From: JACADW01 sp963747985
GTDB lineage: Bacteria > Acidobacteriota > UBA6911
Assembly (NCBI GenBank): GCA_963747985.1
Contig: CAVVHG010000001.1
Span: 496,001-560,000 of the forward strand
Length of the DNA stretch: 64,000 bases
Direction: 5' to 3'
A model generated the notes under the pieces. The model did not search any database. It was not told the DNA's origin and worked only from the letters and a program-made list of their open reading frames with translations. A program made the translations under genes and the position numbers. Each line of letters begins with the position of its first letter. Within the stretch, counting starts at the first letter, position 1. This document shows, piece after piece, positions 8,850 through 19,939 of this stretch.

Positions 8850-9821
8850 TCATGGACACGGCCCCCTGCGCGGGGGTGATCCGCCTGGACGCGGTGTGTT
8901 CTGGATGTCGAGCACGATTGCCTGCAGCAGCAACTCAAACCCGATGATGCACGGCAAGGCAGCCAGGATCACAGTCCCAACGGGGGTGGGAGTGCCCGCA
9001 AGCGCATGGGTGATCCACTGGTAGGAACCGAAGACAACGCCGAAGCCCAGGGAAATTGCGCTCAGTGCGGCGAAGATCGCAATGGGAGAGACATCATAGA
9101 ATAAGTAACGCCAGAAAATCCGCCGCAGCATACCCGCGAGCAACTTCGGGGGAAATAGCAGCAGCGCACACGGAACCGAGAGGGTGCTGCTCTCTTTGCC
9201 ATAGTGAGCGGCCAACGGGACATCTACTACTCGCGCCTCCGTTATATTCAACCGGATCAGGAGATCGGTCTCGAAAAAGTAGCGACGCGAAAGCTTGGAG
9301 AGGTCGATGCTGCCGAGCACTTCCGCGCGCGTAGCTGTGAATCCGTTCACCGGATCCAGCACGTTCCAGTACCCGGAGGCGAGTTTGGTCAGGAAGGTGA
9401 GCCCGACGTTCCCGATGAATCTCCAGTTCGGCATCTGCTTCAATGCCCTGAAGTGATGAAAACGGCATCCCTTGGCATGATCGGCAGAGCCATTCAGCAG
9501 CGGCGCGAGCAGACGGGGGATGTCGGCCGGGTCCATCTGACCGTCCCCATCGCACTTGACGACGATGTTGCAGCCAGCCCCGAGCGCCTCTCTCATCCCC
9601 GTGATGGTTGCACCACCAACGCCCTGGTTCTTCTCATGGCGCAGCAATTTGACATGAGGATGCGCCAGCGACTGCACGCACGCGGCAACGCCGTCAGGGG
9701 AAGCGTCGTCGACGACGTAAATGCAGTCGATGCCGTGCGGTATGCGTGCGATCACCCCCGCGATCTCGGTCGCGACTTTATAGGCGGGTATGATAACGGC
9801 GACCTTTCGTTCCTCAATCAT
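8850..9821 (-). CDS. Family 2 glycosyltransferase, membrane-anchored
   Basis: A 323-residue GT-A fold glycosyltransferase resembling polyprenyl-phosphate mannose/glucose synthases. Seen: VAVIIPAYKVATEIAGVI at the start, YVVDDASPDG for nucleotide binding, CDGDGQMDP as the DXD metal site near residue 90, and RRYFFETDLLIRL near residue 190 as the ED-type catalytic region. Two membrane helices follow (about residues 245-305), as in DPM1/GtrB-type enzymes. It starts 30 bases after the polytopic glycosyltransferase gene, so the two probably work as donor-lipid maker and membrane transferase. Confidence 0.85.
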   Translation of the reverse strand: MIEERKVAVIIPAYKVATEIAGVIARIPHGIDCIYVVDDASPDGVAACVQSLAHPHVKLLRHEKNQGVGGATITGMREALGAGCNIVVKCDGDGQMDPADIPRLLAPLLNGSADHAKGCRFHHFRALKQMPNWRFIGNVGLTFLTKLASGYWNVLDPVNGFTATRAEVLGSIDLSKLSRRYFFETDLLIRLNITEARVVDVPLAAHYGKESSTLSVPCALLLFPPKLLAGMLRRIFWRYLFYDVSPIAIFAALSAISLGFGVVFGSYQWITHALAGTPTPVGTVILAALPCIIGFELLLQAIVLDIQNTPRPGGSPPRRGPCP

Positions 9822-9851
9822 GGGCTTTTGCCCCTGGCTGGGCAGTCAGAC

Positions 9852-12482
9852 TCAGCGTGATAACAGGTGGACAGAGTCAATCCAGACTTCGCCTCTGTGA
9901 TCAGTTGTCCTGAACTCCACGGTGGCATATCGCGCCAGCCTGGGAACTGAAAAGTCAGCGCGATAGAGCCCCCATTGTCGTCCCACAGTGATGATCTCCT
10001 CCTTGTGGAGTAACTCCTTCAGGGGCTGGCCCTGGTCCTCGGGAGGGATGGTTTCCGGATCCTTCTCGAATCCGAGGAAATAAAACGCGCAGAGCAAGGA
10101 CGCCGGTTCCGCCTCCCGGCCGGAGCGAGCGCTGACCAGGAGTTCCACCTCCGGCACTCCCGGCGGCAGGGCAATTCCCTGGCGCACTGCCGCCACCGCG
10201 TGCAGCTGAAGGCATCCCGTTACCTCGGGCACCTGCGGGGTTGAAGACAACCGCCTCACATCACCACTTACTAACCAATAATCGGGCCTTTCTCCCGTGT
10301 CGAGTTGAAAGCTGCCGTTCAGCAGCAGGTCAGTCCCGGGAAGCGCACGGGCGTCGAACTCACGCAAGGCCTGCTCTGTGGAGGGCATCCGGTAGAGCGC
10401 AACCGGTCCGGCCCGAGCTGCCAGATTAGCCTGATTCCAAAAGAAGTGGGAGAAACCCAGACCCTTGAACCACCAGGCATCCTTACTGTCTTCATTGACC
10501 AGCCAATATTCGCAGCCGGCTGACGTGAGATACTGGATCTTCGAGCGTGCGTCCGTTGTATGGTACGCCAGTTCCCAAATGGTAGCCTCCAACGGCTGAA
10601 CCTGGAGGTGGCCCACCTCTTCGTATCCGGTAAACCAGATCTTGGGCCATCTGCTGCCGAAAGCTGCAAGGTGTTCCACTTCGCCTATTCTCTTTCCCAC
10701 CATTTCCTGCCAGGAGATCTTGTGTGCATAAACCGGCCAGGGCCAGCCGCGGGTCTCGGGGTAGTACTCAATCATGCTGAACAGCGCTTGTGAGAGCATG
10801 ATCACGGATGCGACCGCAACCACCGCACTCCGTATAGCGGGCGAGCGCAAGCGCCTTTCCAGAACCCAGCCGGCAGCCATCGTGACCAGCCAAAGGCCGG
10901 GTAGCCAATACCGGATGTAGGCAGTCTGAGTCCATAGTATTGCGGTTCCGATGATGCCGGAAATCGTCATCGCCCTGGCCAGACCGCCGCCCTTCCACAG
11001 CGCGGCGAGGCCAAGGATCAGAAGCACCAGCAGCGTGAGACCCAGTTTGCCGTCGAAGCCTTCCACAAAGTGGCTCGTATGATAGGTTAGGTCGATCGGC
11101 CAACGCAACCAGCCACCCCAGCCTGGCTCCAGCCTGAAACGGTCCAAATTGGAAGTTCCCACCCCTCGCGGCCATAAAGGCGAAGGGAACAACTTCCGAA
11201 AAAACGGGAAAACTGGGTTGGTACTTTGGAGGTAGCTGTGCGCAAACCATGGCGCCAGCGTTGTGAGCGCGCAGCATGCCGCGAGTCCCAGGCCTCGGAT
11301 CGTTCGTGCCAGGCCACATGCCGTGAAGGTGCGATAAGTAGCGAATCCCACCAACGGGAGGGCATAGGCAAGCAAGGAGAATTTCGCCGCCCATGCGGTT
11401 CCCGCGCAAATGCCCAGTGCGGCCCAGAACCTGAGCGAGACAGGTTCGCGGCCTTCCAGGCAGAGATAGGCCAGTGCGGCCGCAGCGAGGCATACGAAGC
11501 AGTCCTGCATGAGTGACGCGGCGACCCAGAGCAGCACCGGAGTTGATGCAACTACTGCGGCTAGGGCATATCGAGAACTGGATGGCTGGTCCGTCCATCT
11601 CCGGCAGATCATTCCGATCAGGGCTGCCCACACCAGCAACATTGACAGCCTCACCGCGTGCTTTCCCAGCAGGATCAGCGCCGCCGAACCATATACCAGC
11701 CCAGCCTGGGGGATGATATAGGACCACTGGCGCGGCCCGTCAGGGAATCCCGCGTAATGCCTCATCAACTTGATGTAAGGCCAGTAAAAGCGGATAGCGT
11801 CCGAATTTGTCTCGGGCGCCAAGGCATAGACGAAGGCGAAGATTCCGAGCAAGAAAAGTGCCTGGAGTGCGAATGCCGAACGGGGCTCCCACCCGAACGC
11901 AAACGACTTCCAGCCCTCCCGGATCCGAGAGCGAACCGCCGACGCACCGGAACGCAGGGACGGGATGAGAGGGGCAAGGATCAGAAGTGCCAGTGCCCAC
12001 CACCTGAAAAGGTGGACCCAGGCCAGAAACGCTCCGGCGCTCGAAAGGAAGAGTATCCCCAGGGCCAGTGAAATCCCCCAACCTTGGGCCTCCGGCGGGA
12101 ATAGGCGCTGCGCAAAGACATTCCCGATGCTGACAAGGACGAATCCAAAAAGAAGGGAAAGAAATAACGTCTGGACGCCGGTCCAGCCGCCGAAGGACAG
12201 CAGCACCGCCGCCGACAGAGACCAAAACACCAGGGCGCCGCGCGCCTGGATCTTGCAGCCGAGGATGAGGAAGAGAAAAATCGCCGTATGGCTCAGGGCT
12301 ACCGGCAGAAGCACCGTAAGAAAATAGGCGGTCGCTTCCGATCTGTTTCGGATCCTGACAATGAGGCCCACGTAGAATGCGAACGCAACGGTGAGTGTAG
12401 CTAATCCAAGGGCGATTCCGGGTTGTGCCAAAACCCCGCCTCCGGAGTCGAGCGGTTCTGGTTTTGTGGCAACTTCCGGCAT
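9852..12482 (-). CDS. Polytopic GT39/GT-C-like glycosyltransferase with C-terminal beta domain
   Basis: An 876-residue protein with roughly twelve to fourteen hydrophobic helices over residues 20-570. The helical part ends in YIRYWLPGLWLVTMAAGWVLERR, typical of integral-membrane GT-C/GT39-type transferases that use lipid-phosphate sugar donors. A soluble region follows, and residues ~700-876 (LLNGSFQLDTGERPDYW... to ...VWIDSVHLLSR) look like a carbohydrate-binding beta sandwich. The GT2 partner lies directly downstream. Acceptor unknown. Sequence similarity to characterised enzymes was judged by topology only. Confidence 0.65.
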   Translation of the reverse strand: MPEVATKPEPLDSGGGVLAQPGIALGLATLTVAFAFYVGLIVRIRNRSEATAYFLTVLLPVALSHTAIFLFLILGCKIQARGALVFWSLSAAVLLSFGGWTGVQTLFLSLLFGFVLVSIGNVFAQRLFPPEAQGWGISLALGILFLSSAGAFLAWVHLFRWWALALLILAPLIPSLRSGASAVRSRIREGWKSFAFGWEPRSAFALQALFLLGIFAFVYALAPETNSDAIRFYWPYIKLMRHYAGFPDGPRQWSYIIPQAGLVYGSAALILLGKHAVRLSMLLVWAALIGMICRRWTDQPSSSRYALAAVVASTPVLLWVAASLMQDCFVCLAAAALAYLCLEGREPVSLRFWAALGICAGTAWAAKFSLLAYALPLVGFATYRTFTACGLARTIRGLGLAACCALTTLAPWFAHSYLQSTNPVFPFFRKLFPSPLWPRGVGTSNLDRFRLEPGWGGWLRWPIDLTYHTSHFVEGFDGKLGLTLLVLLILGLAALWKGGGLARAMTISGIIGTAILWTQTAYIRYWLPGLWLVTMAAGWVLERRLRSPAIRSAVVAVASVIMLSQALFSMIEYYPETRGWPWPVYAHKISWQEMVGKRIGEVEHLAAFGSRWPKIWFTGYEEVGHLQVQPLEATIWELAYHTTDARSKIQYLTSAGCEYWLVNEDSKDAWWFKGLGFSHFFWNQANLAARAGPVALYRMPSTEQALREFDARALPGTDLLLNGSFQLDTGERPDYWLVSGDVRRLSSTPQVPEVTGCLQLHAVAAVRQGIALPPGVPEVELLVSARSGREAEPASLLCAFYFLGFEKDPETIPPEDQGQPLKELLHKEEIITVGRQWGLYRADFSVPRLARYATVEFRTTDHRGEVWIDSVHLLSR

Positions 12483-12708
12483 TCTTCCTTCCCCCTTACC
12501 TGGGGCAGTTCGACGCGATGAGGATCACGAGCGACCGCCCATACTGGACGGCGCGCCTCCTTTGCCTGACCATTGGTTCCGTCGCTGACGAGATTGCATA
12601 GAAGATACGGACTCCCGAGAGTCGTTTGTCCGATCCCCAGGTGGAGTACCGTGCTTGAATCAAACACAGGTACTTAGTCAATTGTCTCCTGGCTACGCAC
12701 AGCGATTC

Positions 12709-15700
12709 TTATCTCCCGACGGCGAGCTGCCGGCCTTCGTTGTCAAAGAAGCTGAGCGTCGTCTTCGATGCCCCGCCTGCGTTGAGCAGGATGAACTCGG
12801 TCACGAATCCGCCCCCGTCCGCAATCTGCGGGAATACGACCGGCGACGGAGCGGCGCGGTCTGCGTCCGCAATGGGGAACGTGGTCATGAGGAAATCGTT
12901 GCGTTCGTTGTTGAGCGAGCGCAGGGTGAGAGCCGCGAACGGTGTTGCCGATGTGATGTCGAGCACCCCGGTAAACCCGGCGGGCAATCCCGCGATGAAC
13001 TCGCGTGGCAAATTTCGCGCCGTGCCCGTTGCCCGGCAACTGGAGCGGGCCCTGACTCGTTCCAACCGCAGTGACGCCATCGGTCCGGTATGCCTTTATC
13101 GTGACACTGGCACTGGTACTTGCCGGATTAGCAATCGCCAGGCCGGTGTCATGGCCCCGCGACAGGTCTACATAGACTCGCGCATGAGTCGTGGAAGCCG
13201 CCGCAGGGATTCCTGACTCACTTACCAGGATGCCCCCGCTGCCGTAGCTGAAGATTCCTGCTCCAACGGGCGTCGAGGTCGGGGCGTCAGGCGTCAACAG
13301 CACCCATCCGGCTTTGACCGATGCTGGGAATCCGTCCGTCTGGAAGCGGAAGACACCGCCAACGGGGATCGAGTACTTGAACGACGAATCGGTCGTCCCA
13401 CCGACCTGATTGACCGCCAGAGGGGCGCCACTGTCGTCGAAGATCTGAAGCGTTCCCGTCTCGACGGAAGTGGACGTGTTGAGCAGAACCAGTGCTGTCG
13501 TGTATCCGCCGCCGTCGACAAACTGGGGGAAGTAGATCGGGTCAGTCGCGGCAGGCTGCGAAAGGTCCGCTATCGGCGTGGTCGTAACCAGTGGATCGTG
13601 TCTCTGATTGAGGGTCTCGCGCAGAGCGACGACTGAAACAGGCTGGTCGCTCGAGATTTCGAGAGACCCGAAGCCGGTCATTGTTGGAAAGTCCGGGGGC
13701 AGGTTGAAGCCGGACGCAACCTCCTTCAACTGGTCGATGAATTTGGCGAAGTGAGCGCCGGCGGCAAGAGTCCCGCGACCGCCTGCGATACGGGTGCCCT
13801 TGACGTTGCGCAGGGTGTAGGTGATGTTGGCAGTCTCGGAGCCGTAATTCACGATGGCGATACCCGTGTCGATATCGACTGTGCCGGCATCACCGTGCCC
13901 GGGGACGCCCGAGCGGTAGTCGATGAAGATCCGGGCCCGGGTAGTGGGAGGAGAGGCCGGAACGCCCGCCTCGCTCACGGTTACCCCGTTCTGTTTGAAA
14001 CTGAAGACCGCCGTACCGTATGGAGCCTCGCCCGACTCTACGGCGACTTTCGCATACCCGGCCTGAGTTACTTCAGTGCTGCCTACGGTATGGACCTCCG
14101 CGGCGCTGCCATCCGCGAGATCGATATCGGTCGAGGAAATTGGCGGCATTGAATAGCCCCACACTACTCCTTGAGTGCCCGCGTAAAGGTTCTGCGAAGA
14201 CTGTGCGTCAATCATCAGCGCAGTTATCCTTGTGGGTGCCAAGCCTGCGTTGACAGGAGTCCAACTGTTCCCGCCATTCGTGCTCCCGAACACCCCCTTA
14301 CTTTCAGTGCCGACGTAAATCGTCTGCGGCGATGTCGGATCAATCGCCAGAGTCCTTACATTAGGGTCGGTTAGGCCCGTGTTCACAGCCTTCCAGCTAT
14401 TGCCCCCATCCGTGCTTTTGAACACTCCGCCGCCAGTGCCGGCATAAATCGTCTGAGGCGATGTTGGATCAATCGCTAGAGACCCTACACTAGTGTTGGT
14501 CAAGCCCGTGTTGACGGTGCTCCAGGTGCCGCCCCCATCTGTGCTTTTGAAAACTCCTACTCGATCAGTGCCGGCATAAATCGTCTGCGGCGAGGTGGGG
14601 TCAATTACCAGGCTCAATATCCAGCTTGCGTTCATACCCGTGTTGGCGGCACTCCAGGTGATGCCCCCATCCGTGCTCTTGAACACTCCTCCACCATGAG
14701 CATCCATGTAACGGGTCCCAGCGTAAATCGTCTGCGGTGATTTGGGATCAATTGCGAGGGCATATACATCAGTGTCGGTCATGCCCGTGTTGATCCAGTT
14801 GCGGCCGGCGTCTGTGCTCTTGAACACCCCTCCTCCAATATGAGCCCCAGTCCCGCCGGCATAAATCGTCTGCGGCGATGTGGGGTCGATCGCCAGGGCC
14901 GTTATGTAGTTGGGTAGCGAAGTGACGTAGACAACGCTCCAGCTGGCGCCTGCATCTGTGCTTTTGAAAACCCCTTCACCACCGGCGTAAATGGTCTGCG
15001 GCGATGTGGGGTCAATCGCCAGGGCATCAATACCCCAGGCTTCCGGTCCCAGGCTGACCCAGTGCCGGTCGGCAGGGGTGGCTGGAGTAGTGGGCATCAC
15101 CCACAGAGTCACAGGAACCGACACCTCGCCGTTACTGGCGCCCGGAGAAGTGACCGTAATTGTCCCCTGGTAGACTCCGACTGGAAGCCTCGCGGAATCG
15201 ACCGTCAATCTGATGTTCGTCGGGGTGGTTCCGCTCGAAGCGGAAAGCAGTAGCCACGAAGCGTCAGTGGTCGCGGTCCAGTCCAGGGGGGAGCCGGTCA
15301 GACCGGACAGGGAGAGCGTCTGAGGGTCCGGAGGCTGGCCCACGGTGCCGGTGAACAGAAGCTGCGATTGGGAAGCAGTCAGCGAGGCAACTCCGGAGGA
15401 TGGCACAAACTCGATGGATTCGATGGCCACCTGGGTATCGGGCGGGCCGTTCATTATCAGACGGAGGAGATTGATGATCCCCCGCCAGCCGATCTTGTCA
15501 GAGAGGTTGAGCGTGTAGGTTTGAACCGGCCCGGCATGGGCGAGGAAACTGAACAACGCGGACGGCGCTCATTCCGGGTTCGTCTGCCGCGCCCCAGTAC
15601 AAATCTACATCCGTATCCGCTGACACCGACATCCGAATGGACACCCCGGAATAGTCCAGAGCGCTCAAATTGAAACCCATCCGAACCATGTCAGACCCAC

Positions 15701-18190
15701 CGTTGATAGTGAATGTCCACTTGTCGTCTGAGATTTCAGAATTTGAAATGTTGTTCATCCAATTCCAATACGGGGGGCCGGGCCGCCACTGCCAAGGGAG
15801 CAAATCCGTAGGAGATGTAAAGGTCCAGAGCGCGGTGGAAGAATGGGTTTCGACCAGGGGAAGACCGACATCAGAGGGTGCCACATCGGTATGCGGGGAA
15901 TCGCCTACGAATACGTTTCGGATCGCATCAAGATAGCTGAATCCGCGGCCGACAGTCGGTTCAACGTATCCGCCTTCTCCCAATTCATTCCAGGCCTCAA
16001 CGAGAACGATAGGAGGGGTCTTACCGGAATCTACTCGGCTTTTAGCGGCCTCAAGCATCTCCTGGAACAGGCCGGCAGTCGAGCCGGTACGCAGCAGCAT
16101 CGAGGGATCCTCTGCAAAGGTTCGCAGTGGTCTGCCAGTCCAAGCCGGGACTTATCGACATCAGATAGGGAATGGGGCTGGCGGCAAGTACGAGTCCCAA
16201 AGCTTTGAATCCCGCTCACTGCCAGGCTGTAAGGGGATTCCTCTGGAGCCGATGCGCCCGCGCCGCCCAGATTATACGCAGTCAGTGCATCATATCCGTC
16301 ATCCACTAATCTGGGCACCTCGCCCGCACCGCCCCAGGTGGTCGCGATAAAATAGATTCCTTCAAGTCCAGCATCCTTTGCGAGCTGACGCGCGGCATCA
16401 AAGGCTTGTTTTAGAAGAGCCACCGAGCCAAGTGTCATGCCACGTATCATAGATGATCACGACCGGCATTCCGTTTATCTTGTAGTATTCCGGTTGCTTA
16501 AAGTATTCATCGATCCAGGTTTTGACTAGTGCAAGAAACTCCTCAATGCTCATCGGACCAACGTCTTGTATTCCAAACGTGAATGCAGAATTGGATATAG
16601 GACTTATACCTAGATGCAAAGTACGCTTTGAAAAAGCGGTCGGCATCCCCAGGCCCACAGTAAGGCGAAGAACTTGATCCCGTGCTCCACTGCCCATTTG
16701 ATCTGCCAATCGATTACCTGCGGGGTTCCCTCCGCGTAGTATCCCAGCACGGGCATGCGGTCCGGGAAATTGCGAATGTAGTCCCAGTGTGAATCAAGAC
16801 ACCATAGGCCGACATATAATAGGCACCTACGTCGTAGTTGGAGGACGCCGGCCTGGGCGGCGGGACATAAGAGGCTTTGGCAGCGCGTTACCGCTGGATT
16901 GACGAGAATATTGGCGGAAGCCCGGCTTGTGCCGCCGGCTGGCGCCGAGGCAGTCACGGAGATCGGGGCAGTTCCGGCTCTGCTCGAGACCAGGGTCCAC
17001 GTCAATGTCTGCGGGTAACCGTTCTGCACGGTTGCTGGGAACCGAAGGTGAAGAAACCACCCGAATGCTGCCGTCGTCTGGAAGGGCCAATTGGACCGAC
17101 AGCTGCTCGACCGGCTCTGCACCGCGGTCCGACACCCGGCAGGAGAGCTGAAACGGGGTTCCGGCACGAACCAGGGACGTGGCGGAAGCAAGGGCATCCA
17201 CGAAAACATCTGCGGGTCCCTGCGGAGCATCGGAGATTTGAATCCGCTCGATGGCAAGGCGTTGTGTTCTCCGATAGGGTAATCGATAGATTCGAGGCCG
17301 TTGACCCACCACCCGCTGGCACCCCCGAAATTCTGGTTGTACACGTGGTCTGCTGCATCCGGGACGAGCTCCACGCACACTTTGGTTGTGGCACCATTGG
17401 TTGCCGTGCTGACGAAATTGAATAGGAGCCATGGGCTCTCGAGAGTCGATGTGACACTTCCGAAGAGGGAGAACCACTCTGTCTGGTGGGTAACCTGGGC
17501 AGGCGGCGCGAAAAGGGTCATATCCGTATAAGTCTTGATTCGAAGGCGGCCTCCGGAAACGCTCATATCGAGGACGCCGGAGTACGGATAGAGAGACCAA
17601 CCTTTGAAATCTCCGTCCGTATCGAACTGCCACAGGGGTGGCACTGGGGGAGCAGTGGAAGGGACCAAAGTCACCAGCGCGATGGATTTAATCGAGATAG
17701 TGCCTCCCGGGGGCTCGATGTTGAGCATCAGCCGATAGATGGTGGTAGCAGAGGAGGTGTCAATTGGGTAGTAGTACTGGTGGAATGCGCCGTCTCCCAG
17801 GAATGTGAAGCGGGGGCCTCCGCCCCAGCCTTCCCAACCTTCCCGGCCTTCGGATCCGTTGTAGTCCCATGAGATCCCACCGCTGACCGTCCTATCCGAC
17901 GCCATTACGACCTCCACCAGTTGCATGGAGGCCGCAGGCACCGAGATCCGTGGGCTGAAAAGCAGTTGTACCTGAGCTGTGGCCGGGAATGTGAGGGCCC
18001 CGTTGCTGAGACCGAAATTGCTCGGCGGTCCGAAGTTCGTGGTCCACCCGAGTGTCGAGGTCGCAGTAGTGAAGTCCCAACTCGCCTCAACCCTGCGTTC
18101 ATACCCCTGCGACCAACCCGGGGTAGCGCAGAATATCAGAAGCGCAACCACTAAAAAGGCAACTCGATGAATGGGGCCGGTGCTTTTCAT
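12709..18190 (-). pseudogene. Giant secreted WbsX/GH99-like protein with BNR propeller, multiply frameshifted
   Basis: Pieces in changing frames read as one ~1,800-residue protein. In order: a signal peptide (MKSTGPIHRVAFLVVALLIF), two beta-sandwiches and an Ig-like segment (PADVFVDALASATSLVRAG). Then comes a WbsX/GH99-like barrel (HWDYIRNFPDRMPVLGYYAEG, INGMPVVIIYD, VEAWNELGEGGYVEP), a third beta-sandwich, a BACON-like domain, about six BNR/sortilin-type propeller repeats (LAIDPTSPQTIYAG) and two to three C-terminal beta domains. Homology continues across shifts near 17265, 17040, 16885, 16800, 16660, 16445, 16195, 16120, 15560 and 13010. Nine of these fall within 1.7 kb. I infer one former gene for a surface or secreted glycan-active protein. 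Either it is decaying or this stretch has indel errors. Confidence 0.75.
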
Positions 18191-18280
18191 GACCTTTGTC
18201 CCCCCGCCTCACCTTCTTCACGGCAATGCTGTTACTCTGCGGTTCCGAATCGTGTTTTAAGAAGATACTCTTCCTCTTCC

Positions 18281-18451
18281 ATAACTGCAGAAAGTGTGAC
18301 CACGGGACAGGCTTTCTGCAGTCTGTATGACTTGCTTTGCGGACCGGATGGCATCAGTGCGCGTTTCATCGTCTCTTGCCCTAAGCGCAAGCGCCTAAAC
18401 TGCGGTCCCGGATTAGACCCTGCGGCAACCAGTCGCCGCCGACGGGATTCC
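18281..18451. repeat. ~175-bp dispersed repeat, copy 2
   Basis: Second copy of the repeat at 8512-8688, same orientation. This copy also has a perfect 10-base inverted repeat, CTGCAGAAAG at 18285 and CTTTCTGCAG at 18312, partly lost in copy 1. It lies 90 bases upstream of the broken glycosidase gene start and about 240 bases before the surviving glycogen synthase fragment. Confidence 0.8.
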
Positions 18452-18692
18452 ACCGGTCGGCCACTATATGGCCGAAAACCCTAGCGCTATTGTACGGATT
18501 TGTCGTTGCGCCAGAGCAACAAATCGAGGAATTATTTGGCCACAGCCTCGTCGGATCCGTAGTCGCAGGCTGAAATCAACTTCTCACCAAGTCCCGCCCA
18601 TTCAGGGCCCGGCTCCCCAGAAGTCGCGACACGGGAAACCGATAAAACTGACCAGGGGATGCGGAGGCCTCGCGGAGTGCACATTCCGTCCG

Positions 18693-19163
18693 CACCATAT
18701 CGCTTTCGAAGAAGCGCTGGCGCACAAGATCGAAGCCGGGGCGGATATGTTCCTGATGCCCTCCCGATATGAGCCGAGCGGGCTGAATCAGCTTTACAGC
18801 CTGAAGTACAGAACAATCCCCATCGTGCGGGCGACCGGCGGCCTGAAGGACAGCGTCAGGGAGTTCGATCCTGTTGAAGGAACTGGCAACGGTTTCACCT
18901 TTCAGTCCTATGATGGTGCCGCCCTCCTTGACGCAGTCGATCGGGCCTTAGCCGTCTATCAACAAAGAGACTGTTGGACGAAGCTGATGAGAGACGCCAT
19001 GGAGGCTGATCATTCATGGAATCGTCCGGCATGTGAGTACCTCACGCTATACGAAGGGCTTCTCAGGCTCGACCGGCCTCCGGCCCTTGACACCGTTCCC
19101 AACTGGTATGAGGCGGGCCTGCGGCCCTGGGAACCGCAATCCGACACAGAGACAGAGCGCTGA
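18693..19163 (+). pseudogene. glgA: Glycogen synthase C-terminal fragment
   Basis: Only the last ~155 residues of a GT5 glycogen/starch synthase are present, against about 480-500 in the full enzyme. The conserved C-terminal nucleotide-sugar region is clear: EAGADMFLMPSRYEPSGLNQ, YRTIPIVRATGGLKDSV and ADHSWNRPACEYLTLYEGLL. Homology starts at about 18693. The longer open frame upstream has no glgA-like sequence, and no start with a ribosome site is seen. The N-terminal ADP-glucose-binding half is therefore lost. The break lies close to repeat copy 2, suggesting rearrangement. Confidence 0.8.
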
Positions 19164-19280
19164 AAGCGCGCTTTGATACCAGCCCGGGCGAAGCCCCGGG
19201 TTCTGGTCCATGAATGGGTACCAAGGGCTGTAAGCCCACGCCATAGGTTCCTCCGCCCGGGAGGTCCTGTATACTTTCAG
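19164..19280. repeat. Hairpin repeats (REP-like)
   Basis: Short palindromes such as CCCGGGCGAAGCCCCGGG, AGCGCTGAAAGCGC and GGGCTGTAAGCCC, of the same style as the arrays near 60.4-61.0 kb (ATACCAGCCCGG..., AGGGCTGTAAGCCC). They could also stop transcription before the next gene. Confidence 0.5.
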
Positions 19281-19302
19281 CCGGGAGTCGAACAGGAGCA
19301 AC

Positions 19303-19842
19303 ATGCGCAAACTGGCGGTCTTGTTAGTGTTTATTGCCCCATCTGTCGCATTCACGCCGGCACAGGGTGACAATCCGGACCCGTGGGCGAACATGCGTTT
19401 CCTCGTTGGAGAATGGGCGGGCGCATCCTCTGGTGAACCAGGCTCCGGCACCGCATCCCGCCGCTACGAGTTCGTTCTCGGCGGACGTTTTCTTTACGAG
19501 CGCAACACCTCCACTTATCCGCCGCAGGAAAAGAACAAGGCCGGTGAGGTGCATCAGCATTGGAGCATCTTCAGCTTCGACAGGAATCGGAATACTGTGG
19601 TGTTCCGGCAATTTCACCAGGAGGGCTTCGTTGTTGTCTACGTGCTCAATCCGGGCCTGAGTACGTCCTCGAAGCTTGTGTTCGACAGCGAGCAGATTGA
19701 GAACTTCAACAGTTCATGGAAGGCACGAGAAACCTACGAAGTCATCTCTGACCGGGAGTTCACCGAAACCTTTGAACTGGCGCGGCCGGTCGGGCCCTTT
19801 GAAGTGTATAGCCGCAACCATTTCAAGCGCGTCCGGCCGTGA
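19303..19842 (+). CDS. Secreted DUF1579-like small beta protein
   Basis: A 179-residue protein with a clear signal peptide (MRKLAVLLVFIAPSVAFTPAQG). The mature part starts WANMRFLVGEWAGASSGEPGSG, which resembles the beginning of DUF1579 or nitrobindin-like beta-barrel domains (FLxGxWxG). The rest alternates beta strands (GGRFLYERNTSTY, NTVVFRQFHQEGFVVVYVLN). No catalytic residues can be assigned. An AGGAG-type site precedes the ATG. Likely a periplasmic binding or lipid-handling protein, but that is speculation. Confidence 0.6.
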   Translation: MRKLAVLLVFIAPSVAFTPAQGDNPDPWANMRFLVGEWAGASSGEPGSGTASRRYEFVLGGRFLYERNTSTYPPQEKNKAGEVHQHWSIFSFDRNRNTVVFRQFHQEGFVVVYVLNPGLSTSSKLVFDSEQIENFNSSWKARETYEVISDREFTETFELARPVGPFEVYSRNHFKRVRP

Positions 19843-19939
19843 ACTGCCAACAGGACAATTCAGCCGCTATTGAGCGGGAGTTCGATATCCCCAGGAACAC
19901 CGGGGACTCCTGCCAATCGTCACGAAAGGAGTAACAGTC

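Noticed and set aside
18532..18816. Minus-strand frame ending GLGEKLISACDYGSDEAVAK as a possible gene end
   Set aside because: It overlaps the glgA fragment and the repeat flank. The tail looks protein-like but I cannot assign a family or an upstream body.
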